DNA of 64,000 nt, taken from assembly GCA_951812725.1 (NCBI GenBank), contig OX638330.1, positions 4,133,405 through 4,197,404 on the forward strand. The letters run 5' to 3'. Of this stretch, positions 9,001-17,481 are shown piece after piece (positions within the stretch are counted from its first letter, which is position 1; each line of letters opens with the position of its first letter). The position numbers and the translations under genes are program-made. The stretch comes from an uncultured Caldilineaceae bacterium (GTDB lineage Bacteria; Chloroflexota; Anaerolineae; Caldilineales; Caldilineaceae). The notes under the pieces are model-generated. The model searched no databases and was not told the DNA's origin. It saw only the letters and a program-made list of their open reading frames with translations.

Positions 9001-10247
9001 TCGCGCTGATCGTCGGGATAGTCCAGGTCGAAGTCGGGCATTGTCACGCGACCGGTGTTCAGAAAGCGCTCGAAGATCAGATTATTATGTATCGGATCCA
9101 GGCTGGTGATGCCAATAGAGTAGGCCACCAGCGATGCTGCGCCGGAGCCGCGCACGTTCCACCAGATGTTGCGACTGCGAGCAAAGTCGCACAGATCGGC
9201 CACGATCAGAAAGTAAACATCGAATCCCATCTCGTGGATAGTGCGTAGCTCCCGTTCTTTGCGCTCCTGAATCTCTTCATCGTTGGCCTGTTCGCCGTAC
9301 AGGCGATGCACACCCTCGTCGGTCAGATGGCGCAGATAGGTCTCGTATGTGAAGCCGTCCGGAATGTCCATGTCGGGCAGATGATAGTTATCATCTTCCA
9401 GGTCAACATCACACATTTCGGCCACGCGCAGGGTATTGTTGAAGGCGGAGGCGGGTAGATCGAGCAGGGGGCGGAAGGTGTCTTCCATCTGCTGGCGGCT
9501 CTTGAGGAAGTAGCTTTGGTCACTGAGCCGCATCCGTTTTTCATCGTTCACTTTGGCATTGGTCTGCACGCACAGAAGCACTTCATGGGGGGAGGCATCG
9601 CTCTCGCTGACATAGTGAACATCATTTGTCACCAACAGGTCCAGGTCGAACTTTTCGGCCCAGGGGATGAGAGTTTGATTCACCTGTTGCAGTTCGGGGA
9701 TGTCGTGTTCCTGAACCTCTATGAAGAAATTCTCTTTGCCAAAAACGTCTGCGTACCAACCCAGGCGCTCATAGGCCTCTGTTTCTTTGCCCTTCATCAG
9801 GAGGGCTGGCACCTCTGCGCCAAGACAACCGGTCGTACACAGGATTCCGTCGGCGTGCGCGGCGAGGAAGTCATGGTCGACGCGTGGCTTGTAATAGAAT
9901 CCTTCGGTATTGCTGTGGCTAACGATTTTGAGGATATTGCGGTAGCCGGTCATATTTTTGGCGAGGAGGAGCAGATGGTAATTCTCTTTGTCAAGCTGGG
10001 GATCGCGACCGCCCATAGGCCGCTGCCAGAGGGTCTGGTACGCCTCCACGCCAATGATTGGTCTGATCTCGGCGTTGCGGCAGGCGCGATAGAACTCAAT
10101 GACGCCGTGCATCGCACCGTGGTCGGTCAGGGCAAGCGCCGAATGTCCCAGGCGGGCGGCCTCTTTGACCAGGTCATCGATACGGCCCAAGCCGTCGAGG
10201 AGGGAATACTCTGAATGGGTGTGAAGGTGGACAAAATCGTTAGACAT
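6081..10247 (-). CDS. dnaE: DNA polymerase III subunit alpha
   Basis: The replicative polymerase catalytic subunit, 1388 residues. An N-terminal PHP domain starts with HLHTHSEYSLLDG and contains LTDHGAMHG. The polymerase palm has PDFDLDYPDD (about 402-412) and KIDFLGLSTLT (about 567), which carry the three catalytic aspartates. Helix-hairpin-helix segments follow, then an OB fold near 1035-1110 (VTLAGMLASI). A Pro/Glu/Ala-rich, probably disordered linker (about 1120-1300) separates this from a final ~80-residue domain beginning RQLLRIIFSR. The linker and terminal domain make it longer than E. coli DnaE (1160). Lack of a zinc finger between palm segments argues against PolC. Start ATG 10247 has only a weak ribosome-binding site. 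Confidence 0.96.
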   Translation of the reverse strand: MSNDFVHLHTHSEYSLLDGLGRIDDLVKEAARLGHSALALTDHGAMHGVIEFYRACRNAEIRPIIGVEAYQTLWQRPMGGRDPQLDKENYHLLLLAKNMTGYRNILKIVSHSNTEGFYYKPRVDHDFLAAHADGILCTTGCLGAEVPALLMKGKETEAYERLGWYADVFGKENFFIEVQEHDIPELQQVNQTLIPWAEKFDLDLLVTNDVHYVSESDASPHEVLLCVQTNAKVNDEKRMRLSDQSYFLKSRQQMEDTFRPLLDLPASAFNNTLRVAEMCDVDLEDDNYHLPDMDIPDGFTYETYLRHLTDEGVHRLYGEQANDEEIQERKERELRTIHEMGFDVYFLIVADLCDFARSRNIWWNVRGSGAASLVAYSIGITSLDPIHNNLIFERFLNTGRVTMPDFDLDYPDDQREEMIRYTVEKYGSNQVAQIATFGRMKARAAIRDVGRAQDISLDDVDRIAKMIPAMPGKPATIQDVLTEGNEFYEPELDQLYKKDGWERTLLDTSMQLEGVARHAGIHAAAVIVADKDLTNYTPLMRGSKGSITETITQFEFPVLESLGLLKIDFLGLSTLTVMREACRLIKEHHGIDYSLDSIPIEGPEAEPAFRLLSSGEVSGVFQVESQGMRRVLTEMKPTAFEHIIATISLYRPGPMEYIPNYIRRMHGEEEMEIKHPALEPVLAETYGIIVYQEQIIQILNQLAGYSPTEADLVRQAISKKDASKIEYHKALFIGGCGKNGISASAAQAIYADIEFFARYGFNKAHAADYAVITVQTAYLKALYPVEYMAALLLVERDKTEKVINFIQECRRMGIHVLPPDVNHSDLDFSIQDLPDDAEQEILPKDPSLAFDFPITAGSAIRFGMAAVKNVGVGPVQAILDARAEGGPFPNLEDMCDRVDLRQVNKRSLECLIKVGAFDRFGQQVEQSKGELRRQLLDVIDQCIARSAATHSARESGQLSMFDMFSGANGDIQPEQFPIRLPQHKAAGQSKTSDRERFQWEKELLGVYVGSHPVQQLNVDLSRFTTCTCAELNERHDGNNVTLAGMLASIRTTVTRKGDKMAFVQLEDMQGQCEALFFPQAYEEFKEYLEEERVVMVKGKAQTRNGRTSVLVDTLQTAVEFGLAKADVHQPEVGGGWGAAPGVGSNGSDVELIPPPDDMPNSEKPMSIAEPPFDAGFPDEPAPEPGEEAATDMTDDAAEPEKYPEPPLLAQSMMAENLPETNGAPQFAAPARQEPAAAEPDKPEADDAQAQEGADADELAPKSQSPPVNADPPGGTRLADSAASSTAPPQGEEMKDPAIINRPSAENGRQLLRIIFSRSGQFKRDKYRLREIFDAVRDPKGRDQFVVVLETNGSRHQLTFPNEFCNVSERLLHELRNHFKVEVALEDQS

Positions 10248-10383
10248 GGGAGGGTTGGGAAATCAGAAGGGTGAAGGCCAAGCCCAGCGCGAGGGCGGCA
10301 CGGAAATGATTGTTCCCATCATACATCAAGACCGCTACCGCTAACAACGCGCCCGGATAGCGATGCGGCAGCGCATTGAGCGG

Positions 10384-11088
10384 TTATTCCGCTTCCAGTT
10401 GCTCCGGCGTCAGCTGGTGCCAGAACACCTCACCGGACTCGATGCTGTCTTGGATTCGGTCGTCCCGATGGAGGCCGGAAACGACCGCGAATGAGCGCTT
10501 GCCAGTGAATCGGGCTATAAACTTGGCGTTACGGATGGCCCTTCTGGTGTCCCTTCCATTTGCCGTGTACGAGATTTCTACGGCGACGTAGCAGATCGTC
10601 CCGTCCACCGCCCGGGCTTCCATGATCAGATCGGCCACACGGAAGCTTCTCAGATCGCCGACGTGAATACCAGAAGTGTCGGCCGCGTCAATCAGATCCA
10701 AGAGTTCCTCCTGCGTGAGGTTCTTCGTCCTGCGCAGATTCAGGTCCCTGGCGATAATGGGGGCGTCGGCAAGCGCGACATTTCTGGCATGGACACCTTT
10801 CAACTGCCCCAGATCGTCAGTGATTCTCCTAAACATGACATCGTGTCCGTCTAACCGGTCGTCGACTGCATCGAAACGTTTGTTGGTGGCGGCCACGAAC
10901 CGGTCCATCTGCGTCTTGAACTCGCGCATTTCCGATTTGAATTCACGCATCTCAGCCACGAACATGGCGAAGTTATGAGGCAGGTCCAGAAGTTCGCGCG
11001 TCAGAAGTCGTGAACGTAGCGCTTCGACCCATTCGGGGTGTTCGTCCAGGACCTGGATCAGTTCTTCCATCGTGTTGATAGTGCTCAC
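10384..11088 (-). CDS. Coiled-coil protein with PD-(D/E)XK nuclease-like C-terminus
   Basis: A 234-residue protein of unknown function. The first ~45 residues are helical, residues about 45-100 form heptad-rich coiled coil (repeats like EMREFKSEMREFK), and the C-terminal half looks like a restriction-endonuclease fold with ADLIMEA followed by YVAVEISYT, where the E-x-S replaces the usual E-x-K. Proteins of this architecture recur, often in many copies, in Chloroflexota and cyanobacteria, but no activity is established for them that I can name. It lies between dnaE and hsp20 without obvious operon partners. Whether it cuts DNA is doubtful because the motif lysine is not evident. Confidence 0.7.
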   Translation of the reverse strand: MSTINTMEELIQVLDEHPEWVEALRSRLLTRELLDLPHNFAMFVAEMREFKSEMREFKTQMDRFVAATNKRFDAVDDRLDGHDVMFRRITDDLGQLKGVHARNVALADAPIIARDLNLRRTKNLTQEELLDLIDAADTSGIHVGDLRSFRVADLIMEARAVDGTICYVAVEISYTANGRDTRRAIRNAKFIARFTGKRSFAVVSGLHRDDRIQDSIESGEVFWHQLTPEQLEAE

Positions 11089-11307
11089 AACCGCTTCCCC
11101 GCGTTTGGACTACTCTGCCATAAACCTAGATTCGCCGAATCTGCCCGGCGCGGTATAGAGGCTTTAAGTACATCGGCTCGCACACGTGTTCTTGCCCTTC
11201 ATCATACCCCAATGACGCGCGGCAGGCAAAGCATTCCTGATACCGAAACCGGGGATTTGGGCTCTTGCATTGTTCATACGCGGCACTTATGTTCCTCTAA
11301 CTTTGCG

Positions 11308-11336
11308 TTGACTTCAATCAAATGTTCACCGGTTAT
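11308..11336 (+). promoter_or_regulatory. Candidate promoter upstream of hsp20
   Basis: TTGACT (11308-11313) and a weak -10 GGTTAT (11331-11336) are separated by 17 bp, about 120 bp before the hsp20 start. No CIRCE inverted repeat was found. The remaining 11089-11300 stretch shows nothing recognisable. Confidence 0.35.
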
Positions 11337-11455
11337 CCTTATCTTTGCATGCGGCGATGAAAGGGCCGCATAGAGAGACACACAGGATGGTCAGATTATC
11401 ATAGCGATTTCAGGCCGCAGCTCTAACGCAGCTTGAAAACATCAGGAGGAACAGA

Positions 11456-11929
11456 ATGAGCAGAATCGTACGTTGGGACCCCTTCCGTGAGATGATATCG
11501 GTGCGCAATCAGATGGACCAGCTCGTGAGCGATCCTTTTCGCAAGCCGTCCGGACGGCAAGAAAATGGAGATGGAAATCACATTCGCCTGGCGCTGGACG
11601 TTTCCGAGGACGATAACAGCTACAGTGTGAAGGCGTCACTGCCCGGAATCGACCCGGAGGACCTGGATATCAGCTTTTCCGAAAATACGCTCACCATCCA
11701 GGGCGAGACCCAAGCGGAAAGTATGGACGAAAACGCAAAGTGGCATCTGCGGGAACGCAGTTTTGGCAAGTTCGTGCGCAGGATCACCTTGCCGGCAACT
11801 GTAAACGCCGACGACATCAGCGCCGACTATGAGGATGGCGTTCTCACACTGACGCTGCCGAAGGCTGAGGAGGTCAAGCCCCGCATAATTGCGGTACGCA
11901 GTACGGAAGATAGGGCGGTCGCAGCCTAG
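11456..11929 (+). CDS. Small heat shock protein, Hsp20/alpha-crystallin family
   Basis: An ATP-independent cytoplasmic holdase that binds unfolding proteins. The 157-residue protein has a short N-terminal arm opening MSRIVRWDPFREM, as in many bacterial Hsp20s, then an alpha-crystallin domain at about residues 45-140 (LALDVSEDD, ASLPGIDPEDLDI, ERSFGKFVRRITLP) ending with the DGVLTLTLPK motif. The start ATG 11456 has an excellent AGGAGGA ribosome-binding site 6-7 bases upstream. The gene is monocistronic: a strong intrinsic terminator follows 37 bp after the stop, and an inverted-repeat element lies immediately beyond. Confidence 0.95.
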   Translation: MSRIVRWDPFREMISVRNQMDQLVSDPFRKPSGRQENGDGNHIRLALDVSEDDNSYSVKASLPGIDPEDLDISFSENTLTIQGETQAESMDENAKWHLRERSFGKFVRRITLPATVNADDISADYEDGVLTLTLPKAEEVKPRIIAVRSTEDRAVAA

Positions 11930-11966
11930 ACCGTATCGCTTCACAGCAGAAGTCAAGACGATCGAT

Positions 11967-12008
11967 AGAGGCACCGGCTGATACGCAGCCGGTGCCTCTA
12001 ATTTTACT
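11967..12008 (+). terminator. Rho-independent terminator of hsp20
   Basis: A perfect 13-bp stem, AGAGGCACCGGCT paired with AGCCGGTGCCTCT (11967-11979 and 11987-11999), has a 7-base loop and is followed by a T-rich ATTTTACTT tract. Confidence 0.92.
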
Positions 12009-12009
12009 T

Positions 12010-12316
12010 GGTTAGTAGCTGCTTAGCCTCTTGCGGAGTCTGTTTTGACCAACCCTTCATCTCCGACGCCATTCAGACTATCTGGTTGCGTATTCGGTTG
12101 GCAGCCGCCAGGTTGGTTGAGCCGCACTGTCGGCATGCCACGAAGGTGGGGAAGAACCAGTACGGTGGGTAGACAGAGGGGGGCGTTGCGGGGGCGCAGC
12201 CCCTGCACAAGGGAGGGCCTTAGGCCCGACCGCCCAAATGACAGGAATGAGGGGGGAAACAGTTTTGCACGCCGCGTTAAGAGTTGCGAATCATTTGCGG
12301 CTAGGTAGAGCTATCC
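12010..12316 (+). repeat. MITE-like inverted-repeat element, copy 2
   Basis: Starts GGTTAGTAGCTGCTTAGCC just after the hsp20 terminator and ends GCGGCTAGGTAGAGCTATCC, an imperfect inverted repeat of the start. The ~60-bp GC-rich core is at about 12177-12236. Its second hairpin has loop TTA where other copies have GAA, the GGGCC/GGCCC stem being kept. Length is about 306 bp with no coding capacity. Confidence 0.75.
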
Positions 12317-12677
12317 TGGTTGGTAGCCGAAGAGGGGGGAGGAACCCCGACAACATGCTCTGTCGGGGCCCCTTAAGGAGGAAGGAAGGAGAATGGTCAC
12401 GGCGGAAGCATTTGCGATGCCGACCCCACACGGCACCCGCTTCAACCGCTTGAAACAAATATACCCCAGTTCTGGCCGCGTTTCACTATACAATTTGCAT
12501 AATTATTCCTCTTTTTCGCTGGGTGATTTGACCGGTTTAGGTGCCTTAACATCGATTTCTTCCAATCGGGACGCACATTTTGTACAGTTGCCAGACTTGG
12601 CTGCGGTGGTGCGCGGATCTGCTGCGGCCTGTGTTAAAATTGTGCCGTAGGTTAGAAATCACCGGAGACACTTTGAT
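12317..12677. other. Intergenic region before selD
   Basis: About 360 bp. One clear palindrome, CCCCGACA and TGTCGGGG around an 8-base loop (about 12347-12370), has no T tract. A TAAAAT hexamer at 12635-12640 could be a -10 box for selD, but I saw no matching -35. The 85-residue open frame here has no recognisable domain. Confidence 0.45.
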
Positions 12678-13802
12678 ATGACAGTGGCAACCATACCTTT
12701 GACCGCCCGCGTCGCCTGCGCGGGTTGAGCCTCGAAGCTCCCTCCGGGGGCGTTGTCGCAGGTCGTGCGGCAGATGGCTGCGGTCTTTCCGCAAACTGAA
12801 TACCCGGATGTTCTGATTGGCCTGGGGAAACCGGACGATGCGGCAGTCTATCGTCTGGATGATGAGCGCGTCCTCATTCAGACGACCGACTTCTTTACGC
12901 CGATTGTTGATGACCCCTGGCTGTATGGGGCGATCGCCGCGGCCAACTCGATGAGCGACGTCTACGCGATGGGCGGCGAGGTACACGTCTGTCTCAACAT
13001 CGCCGGATTTCCCGAGGATCTAGAAACTGAGGTTATCGGCGAAATCCTAGCGGGCGGCGCCGCCAAAGTGCAGGAGGCCGATGCGGCCATTGCCGGAGGT
13101 CATACTGTGACCAATCCCGAGCCATTCTATGGCTTGAGCGTCACCGGCATTGCCGCGCCAGGGTCGCTGTTCCGCAAAGGCAGAGCAGCGGCGGGCGATA
13201 GCCTGGTTTTGACCAAGCCGCTCGGCACCGGAGTGATTACGACTGCCGCCAAGCTGACTGGGCCGGGTGAGAGCCCGCCCGCGCGCAAAGCACGGCACGC
13301 CATGGGCAAACCGGACATCGAGCCGTCCCACCTTGAATCCGCCATCAGTTCGATGACGCTTCTGAACCGTGCTGCAGCCCGGGCTGGCCGCGCCGCGGGC
13401 GTGGGCAGCGGAACCGATATTACCGGTTACGGCCTGTTGGGCCATGCGGTTGAGCTGGCGACGGCGTCTGCCGCGGATGCGCCGATTCGGCTTCAGATCG
13501 AGGCGGCGCGCGTGCCGTCCCTGCCAGGGGTTTTCGACTATATTGAGGCCGGCTATCTAACTCGAGGAAGCGTTCGCAATCCGGAGCACTTTGGAGGACA
13601 TGTCACCGCGGCCGCCAAAGTGACGGCGGCGCACAAAACGCTCCTATGGGAGGCGGAAACAAGCGGAGGACTTCTGTTAGCGGTACCGCGATCGGGTCTC
13701 AGTAGATTCCGCGCGATTTGCGAAGGGGAAGAGCAGCCCTTTTGGGAGATCGGGAAGGTCGTGCCGGCCGAAGAGAACTCGCCGGTCATCAGACTCGTTT
13801 GA
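12678..13802 (+). CDS. selD: Selenide, water dikinase (selenophosphate synthetase), selenocysteine-containing
   Basis: Makes selenophosphate from selenide and ATP, the selenium donor for selenocysteine tRNA and selenouridine. The ATP-binding segments are clear (LIGLGKPDDAAVY, QTTDFFTPIVDDP, GGHTVTNPEP, GSGTDITGYGLLGH). The frame downstream of 12729 would be read with a start at TTG 12753, but this drops the catalytic N-terminus. Upstream, ATG 12678 opens the same frame and reads through one TGA (12726-12728) as codon 17: CAG-U-ASKLPPG. E. coli SelD has Cys17 and Lys20 at these exact positions; here they are Sec17 and Lys20. A strong hairpin follows the TGA at once. Read through, the protein is 374 residues, normal for SelD. 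This predicts selA, selB and tRNA-Sec elsewhere in the genome. Confidence 0.93.
12726..12763 (+). promoter_or_regulatory. Recoded UGA codon and candidate bacterial SECIS hairpin in selD
   Basis: The TGA (12726-12728) is followed by a stem-loop from 12729 to 12763. The inner stem is GCTCCC (12737-12742) with GGGGGC (12746-12751) around loop TCC; CGA (12733-12735) pairs with TCG (12756-12758); the outer GCCT (12729-12732) pairs with AGGT (12760-12763). Position just 3' of the codon fits SelB-dependent bacterial SECIS elements. SelB binding is inferred. Confidence 0.75.
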
Positions 13803-13933
13803 GAGATTACTCCGTCGCTGCCGGAGCGGCCGCGACAGCATTGACGCAGGAGCGAAGAAACTGGCCCGTGCGTCTCCCTCGCCTTCACACAGTTCGAATT
13901 ACCCGTTATTCAGTGTTGTAGCGAACAAAATCT

Positions 13934-15124
13934 CTAGGTGGGTGCGTTTGAGGTGCCATCGTCTGCGTCCTGACCCTGCCGACGCTCCTCCTCCTCCCCT
14001 TCCTCGTCATCTGTCAGGGGGGCGGTAGCTTGGGGACGCGCCCACTGCTCACTGCTCCAGTCGGTTCGCTCGTCACCGCTGTTCATCTCCGGTTCCTGGC
14101 CAGCGTGCGTAGAAAATTCGGCGAAGTCATAATATTCGTCGTCGTCATCGGCCTGTGTGCTTGGCAGAGGACGCAACTGCGTGTCAGGCTGATAGCCAAT
14201 GTCGGCTGTTGGGGGCTGTTCCTCTTCTGTGTAGAACGTTTCGCTCTCTTGGGCAACGCTGTCGGTGACGTCGGAATCGAGTGGAGGGACGCCAGCAAGC
14301 GCGCTGACCGGCGTCGAAATTGCCGGCATTGGCGACCGCGAACGCACGGGGGTCGGAAAGAGCGTCCGATTCACTTCCCACCTACGCAGTCGGACGGTGG
14401 CCAGACCCAGCAGAGCCAGACCCAGCAAGGCATATATGCCAAGGGCGACGACGATCAACAGCAGACTGGCCCATTCCGTCACGGAAAAACCGGCGCCGTT
14501 GCTCCCGAATGGCGCTGGCAGGGGGCCGGTCGCCAGGACCTGGCTGCGCAAAAAGAAGCCAATCGCTGCGTAGAGTACCACTGCGACAATTGTCATCACC
14601 CAGTTGCCCACAACGGCCAGGAAATATTCCCCTGCGGTGCTACCAATCTGCACAGGCTGATCGTTCAGCGACACGTGGGTCAGAATCTGGCGGCGCAGTC
14701 GGTTGCGGCCCCAATAGTAGTAGATTCCCAAAGTCAGCGGTGTAAAGAGAATGAGCAGGAACCATTCCCAGAAGATGTCAAGCGTCTTGCCTTCATAGTC
14801 CATGCGCTGGCCATTGGGCATGAGTGTGTGCGCATATTGCCAGCGCAGCATCCTTGTTGCCGAAAAGCCGAGAATTATGTACAGCCCCAGGGTGATCAGG
14901 GTATAGAATCCAATGACAATAAACTGTACAAACACGTCCGCGCCGGAGCCGTCGAACTCCAACTGTTGGTCCTCGAAGTATGTGCTTTCGGTGATAATTC
15001 GTTGCCAGCGGGCATATCCCCAGGGCACATAAATGAAAGCAGTAATCCCTGAAAGGATCGCTATCAGAATCAGATTTCCATAGATATTCAGCCAGCGGCC
15101 GCGAAACTCCAGATTGGTAGGCAT
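13934..15124 (-). CDS. DUF898 family multi-pass membrane protein
   Basis: A 396-residue protein. Residues about 1-260 hold six or so hydrophobic segments arranged as two to three repeats of the pattern helix - W/Y-rich loop - helix (IYVPWGYARWQR, LGLYIILGFSATRMLRWQY, LGIYYYWGRNRLRRQ), which is the DUF898/YjgN-like signature. The last ~130 residues are Pro-, Glu- and Asp-rich and probably disordered, likely cytoplasmic. Function of the family is unknown. It is convergent with selD and has no obvious operon partner. Confidence 0.75.
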   Translation of the reverse strand: MPTNLEFRGRWLNIYGNLILIAILSGITAFIYVPWGYARWQRIITESTYFEDQQLEFDGSGADVFVQFIVIGFYTLITLGLYIILGFSATRMLRWQYAHTLMPNGQRMDYEGKTLDIFWEWFLLILFTPLTLGIYYYWGRNRLRRQILTHVSLNDQPVQIGSTAGEYFLAVVGNWVMTIVAVVLYAAIGFFLRSQVLATGPLPAPFGSNGAGFSVTEWASLLLIVVALGIYALLGLALLGLATVRLRRWEVNRTLFPTPVRSRSPMPAISTPVSALAGVPPLDSDVTDSVAQESETFYTEEEQPPTADIGYQPDTQLRPLPSTQADDDDEYYDFAEFSTHAGQEPEMNSGDERTDWSSEQWARPQATAPLTDDEEGEEEERRQGQDADDGTSNAPT

Positions 15125-15263
15125 GGCAGAACCCTTCCGCGCAAGTTTAGATCAGTAGATGGCCAACGGGGGGATCGAGCAGAGCCGTCACGATAGTATA
15201 GCCCAGGCGCGCTTGCGTGACAAAGCGGTACCCTTTACACCCGGCGGGCCCCGTACCCACGGG

Positions 15264-16469
15264 TCAGACTACGCCGCTTTCGCGCAACGCATCAATCTCT
15301 TGTGCTGACAGAGCCAGTTTTTCCTGCAGTAACTCATTCGTATGTTCACCCAGCAGCGGCGGCGGCCGGAAAATGTGTGCCGGCGTCTTGTCCAGTTTGG
15401 GCACGGGACCGACCAGCGGGATCCTGTCTCCGTTACCGTCAGTGACGGTTTGCACCATCTGCCGGTGCTCGGCTTGGGGCGACTCCAATGCGGTCGGAAT
15501 GTCGTTGACCGGGCCGCAGGGTACGCCTGCCGCGCGCAGCCGTTGGATCCACTCATCGGTGCCGCATGTGCGGAAATGAGCGGCTAGTGCCGGGATGAGC
15601 AGGTCTCGAAACTGGACACGGGCCGGATTTGTGTCAAACCGCTCGTCTTCCGACCAGGACGGCTCGCCAACCACCTCTGCCAGTGAAGCAAACTGACGGT
15701 CGTTGCCCACCGCCAGCATCAGATGTCCGTCGGCGGTGGCGAAGGTCTGATAGGGCACCACGGTGCCATGGGCGTTGCCGTAGCGGCGGGGCGGGTCGCC
15801 GGACAGTAGAAAGCCACTGGCGACGTTCGCAAGCCAGCTCAACTGTGTATCAAAGAGGGAGATGTCGATGTATTGGCCCTCACCTGTCCTGTCTCGATGT
15901 TGTAAGGCTGTCAGAATCGCGACCGCGGCCTGCAGGCCGGCGGTGATGTCAACGATAGCCACGCCCACCTTGTACGGCTCGCCATCGGTGCCCTCGCTCG
16001 TTGGCCCGGTGATGCTCATAATACCGCCCTGTGCCTGGATAACGGTGTCGTAGCCGGGGAGCGCGCGGTCGGGGCCGGTCTGGCCATAGCCGGTGATGGC
16101 GCAGTAGATCAGGCCGGGATTGTCGGTTCGCAGGCTTTCGTAGCCCAGCCCCATTCGCTCCATTCCACCCGCCTTGAAGTTTTCCACCACCACATCGGCC
16201 TGCACCGCCAGCCGCCGGAAGATGGTCTGGCCGGCCTCCGTCTTCAAGTTCAGGGTAAGGCTGCGTTTGTTACGGTTGGCGCACAAGAAATATGCGCTCT
16301 GTCCGCCATCGGTGAAGGGTGGGCCCCAATGGCGGGAGTCATCCCCCCGGCCCGGCTGCTCGATCTTAATTACTTCAGCGCCGTAGTCGCCCAGCGTCAT
16401 GGTGGCATACGGGCCGGCCAGGACGCGCGAAAGGTCGAGAACTGTGATGTTGGTCAAGGCGTGGAGCAT
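15264..16469 (-). CDS. CoA-transferase family III (CaiB/BaiF)
   Basis: A 401-residue acyl-CoA:carboxylate CoA-transferase that moves CoA through an aspartyl-CoA thioester. The N-terminus LDLSRVLAGPYATMTLGDYGAEVIKIE is diagnostic; I also see RNKRSLTLNLK, DVVVENFKAG and GYDTVIQAQGG, whose Asp is the expected nucleophile. Length matches the formyl-CoA transferase/succinyl-CoA transferase class. Substrates cannot be told from sequence. It lies on the minus strand, 50 bp downstream of the Uma2 gene, and might share a transcript with it by position only. Confidence 0.92.
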   Translation of the reverse strand: MLHALTNITVLDLSRVLAGPYATMTLGDYGAEVIKIEQPGRGDDSRHWGPPFTDGGQSAYFLCANRNKRSLTLNLKTEAGQTIFRRLAVQADVVVENFKAGGMERMGLGYESLRTDNPGLIYCAITGYGQTGPDRALPGYDTVIQAQGGIMSITGPTSEGTDGEPYKVGVAIVDITAGLQAAVAILTALQHRDRTGEGQYIDISLFDTQLSWLANVASGFLLSGDPPRRYGNAHGTVVPYQTFATADGHLMLAVGNDRQFASLAEVVGEPSWSEDERFDTNPARVQFRDLLIPALAAHFRTCGTDEWIQRLRAAGVPCGPVNDIPTALESPQAEHRQMVQTVTDGNGDRIPLVGPVPKLDKTPAHIFRPPPLLGEHTNELLQEKLALSAQEIDALRESGVV

Positions 16470-16520
16470 AGGAGATTTGCTGCGCGGCCGGACTGAAAGG
16501 TTTGGCAGGTTAGTGGGAAA

Positions 16521-17084
16521 TCAGAATTCGAAAAGCTCGGCGACGGAAAGTGTGAAACCGTTGAGCGGGCCTGTGCCGATGAGCGTGTCGCCAGTTCGCA
16601 GGGCGGTGCGCTGCGAAGCCGAACTGTAGACGAAGACGGTCTCCTCCTGGGGATCGACGATCCAGAGTGTGCCAACGCCAATCGAGAAGTAGTCATCTAG
16701 CTTCTGACGCATCTCTGCCCAGCGGTCGGTGGGGGACAGGATCTCTACAACCAGGTCGGGAGCAACCTCGATAAAGCCGGGAGGAGGGCCATCTGGCAGT
16801 TTAGCCATTGACCAGAAGGCAAGATCAGCGCCGCGTATTCGATCCGGATCGCGGCGGATATACACACCGATTTCTCCAACCAGGCACCAGCCTGCTTTCG
16901 AGTCTTCGACAAATGTCCCTAAGCGGCGGTCAAGCCTTGATTCGAGCAAACCGTGTACTCCGCCGGTTGGGCTCATTCTAACAATAACTCCGTCAATGAG
17001 TTCACAGGGTCCAATGTCACCCATTGCCAGCAGTTCGGAGCCGGTGACGAGTCTGGTTGATGTTTCCATTGGTTGCGTTGTCAT
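16521..17084 (-). CDS. Uma2 family endonuclease-fold protein
   Basis: A protein of about 187 residues with the DUF820/Uma2 PD-(D/E)XK fold: CELIDGVIVRMSP, the metal-site Asp in RGADLAF, and PDLVVEILSPTD with the second acidic residue, followed by KLDDYFSIGVGTLWIVDP. I chose ATG 17084; a longer frame opens at GTG 17138 but the extra residues do not look like family sequence. Uma2 genes are multiplied in Chloroflexota and cyanobacteria and their role is unsettled. Active-site residues look intact here, so nuclease activity is possible but unproven. Confidence 0.85.
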   Translation of the reverse strand: MTTQPMETSTRLVTGSELLAMGDIGPCELIDGVIVRMSPTGGVHGLLESRLDRRLGTFVEDSKAGWCLVGEIGVYIRRDPDRIRGADLAFWSMAKLPDGPPPGFIEVAPDLVVEILSPTDRWAEMRQKLDDYFSIGVGTLWIVDPQEETVFVYSSASQRTALRTGDTLIGTGPLNGFTLSVAELFEF

Positions 17085-17321
17085 CGATTTGGCCCGTAGT
17101 TTCCCCCCTGGGGCGTCTACCCTGACCTGCACGCCCATTCGAGAAGATAAAGCCCGTCAGACTTTGACATGCAGTATAGCACATCTGTAACGGTTGGGGG
17201 GAAGCGTTGGCGTACAGCCTGGGGCGTCATTTTCGCGTTTGACGGTGCGTGCGGCACAGCTGATTTGACTGGATTCCGGGGCGTGGACGAGGAATTCCAG
17301 CTGACGCGTCGCATGTGCCGA

Positions 17322-17352
17322 TTGGGTTCCATCTCGAAAAGAGCACTATAAT
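17322..17352 (+). promoter_or_regulatory. Candidate promoter upstream of the cyclophilin gene
   Basis: A perfect -10 TATAAT (17347-17352) with TTGGGT (17322-17327) 19 bp upstream, giving a leader of about 120 bases. The rest of 17085-17320 shows nothing recognisable. Confidence 0.45.
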
Positions 17353-17481
17353 GCAGGCAGAGTCCGGCTCGCATCCCCGTGTCGCTGCTGTGGCAGAAGC
17401 TCTGTCCACTTTAAAGCGATATTTGCCTCGGAAGGGGAGGAATAGCCATCTTACTCATTCCAACACCGAAAGGATTTTCTT

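Noticed and set aside
11089..11455. CIRCE or other heat-shock operator before hsp20
   Set aside because: No TTAGCACTC/GAGTGCTAA inverted repeat or similar site was found.
12753..13802. selD starting at TTG 12753
   Set aside because: This would remove the catalytic residue and Lys20; the upstream frame encodes the correct N-terminus through a TGA.
13814..13836. Terminator between selD and the DUF898 gene
   Set aside because: GTCGC/GCGAC with an inner GCC/GGC stem can form, but there is no T tract on either strand and stability is modest.
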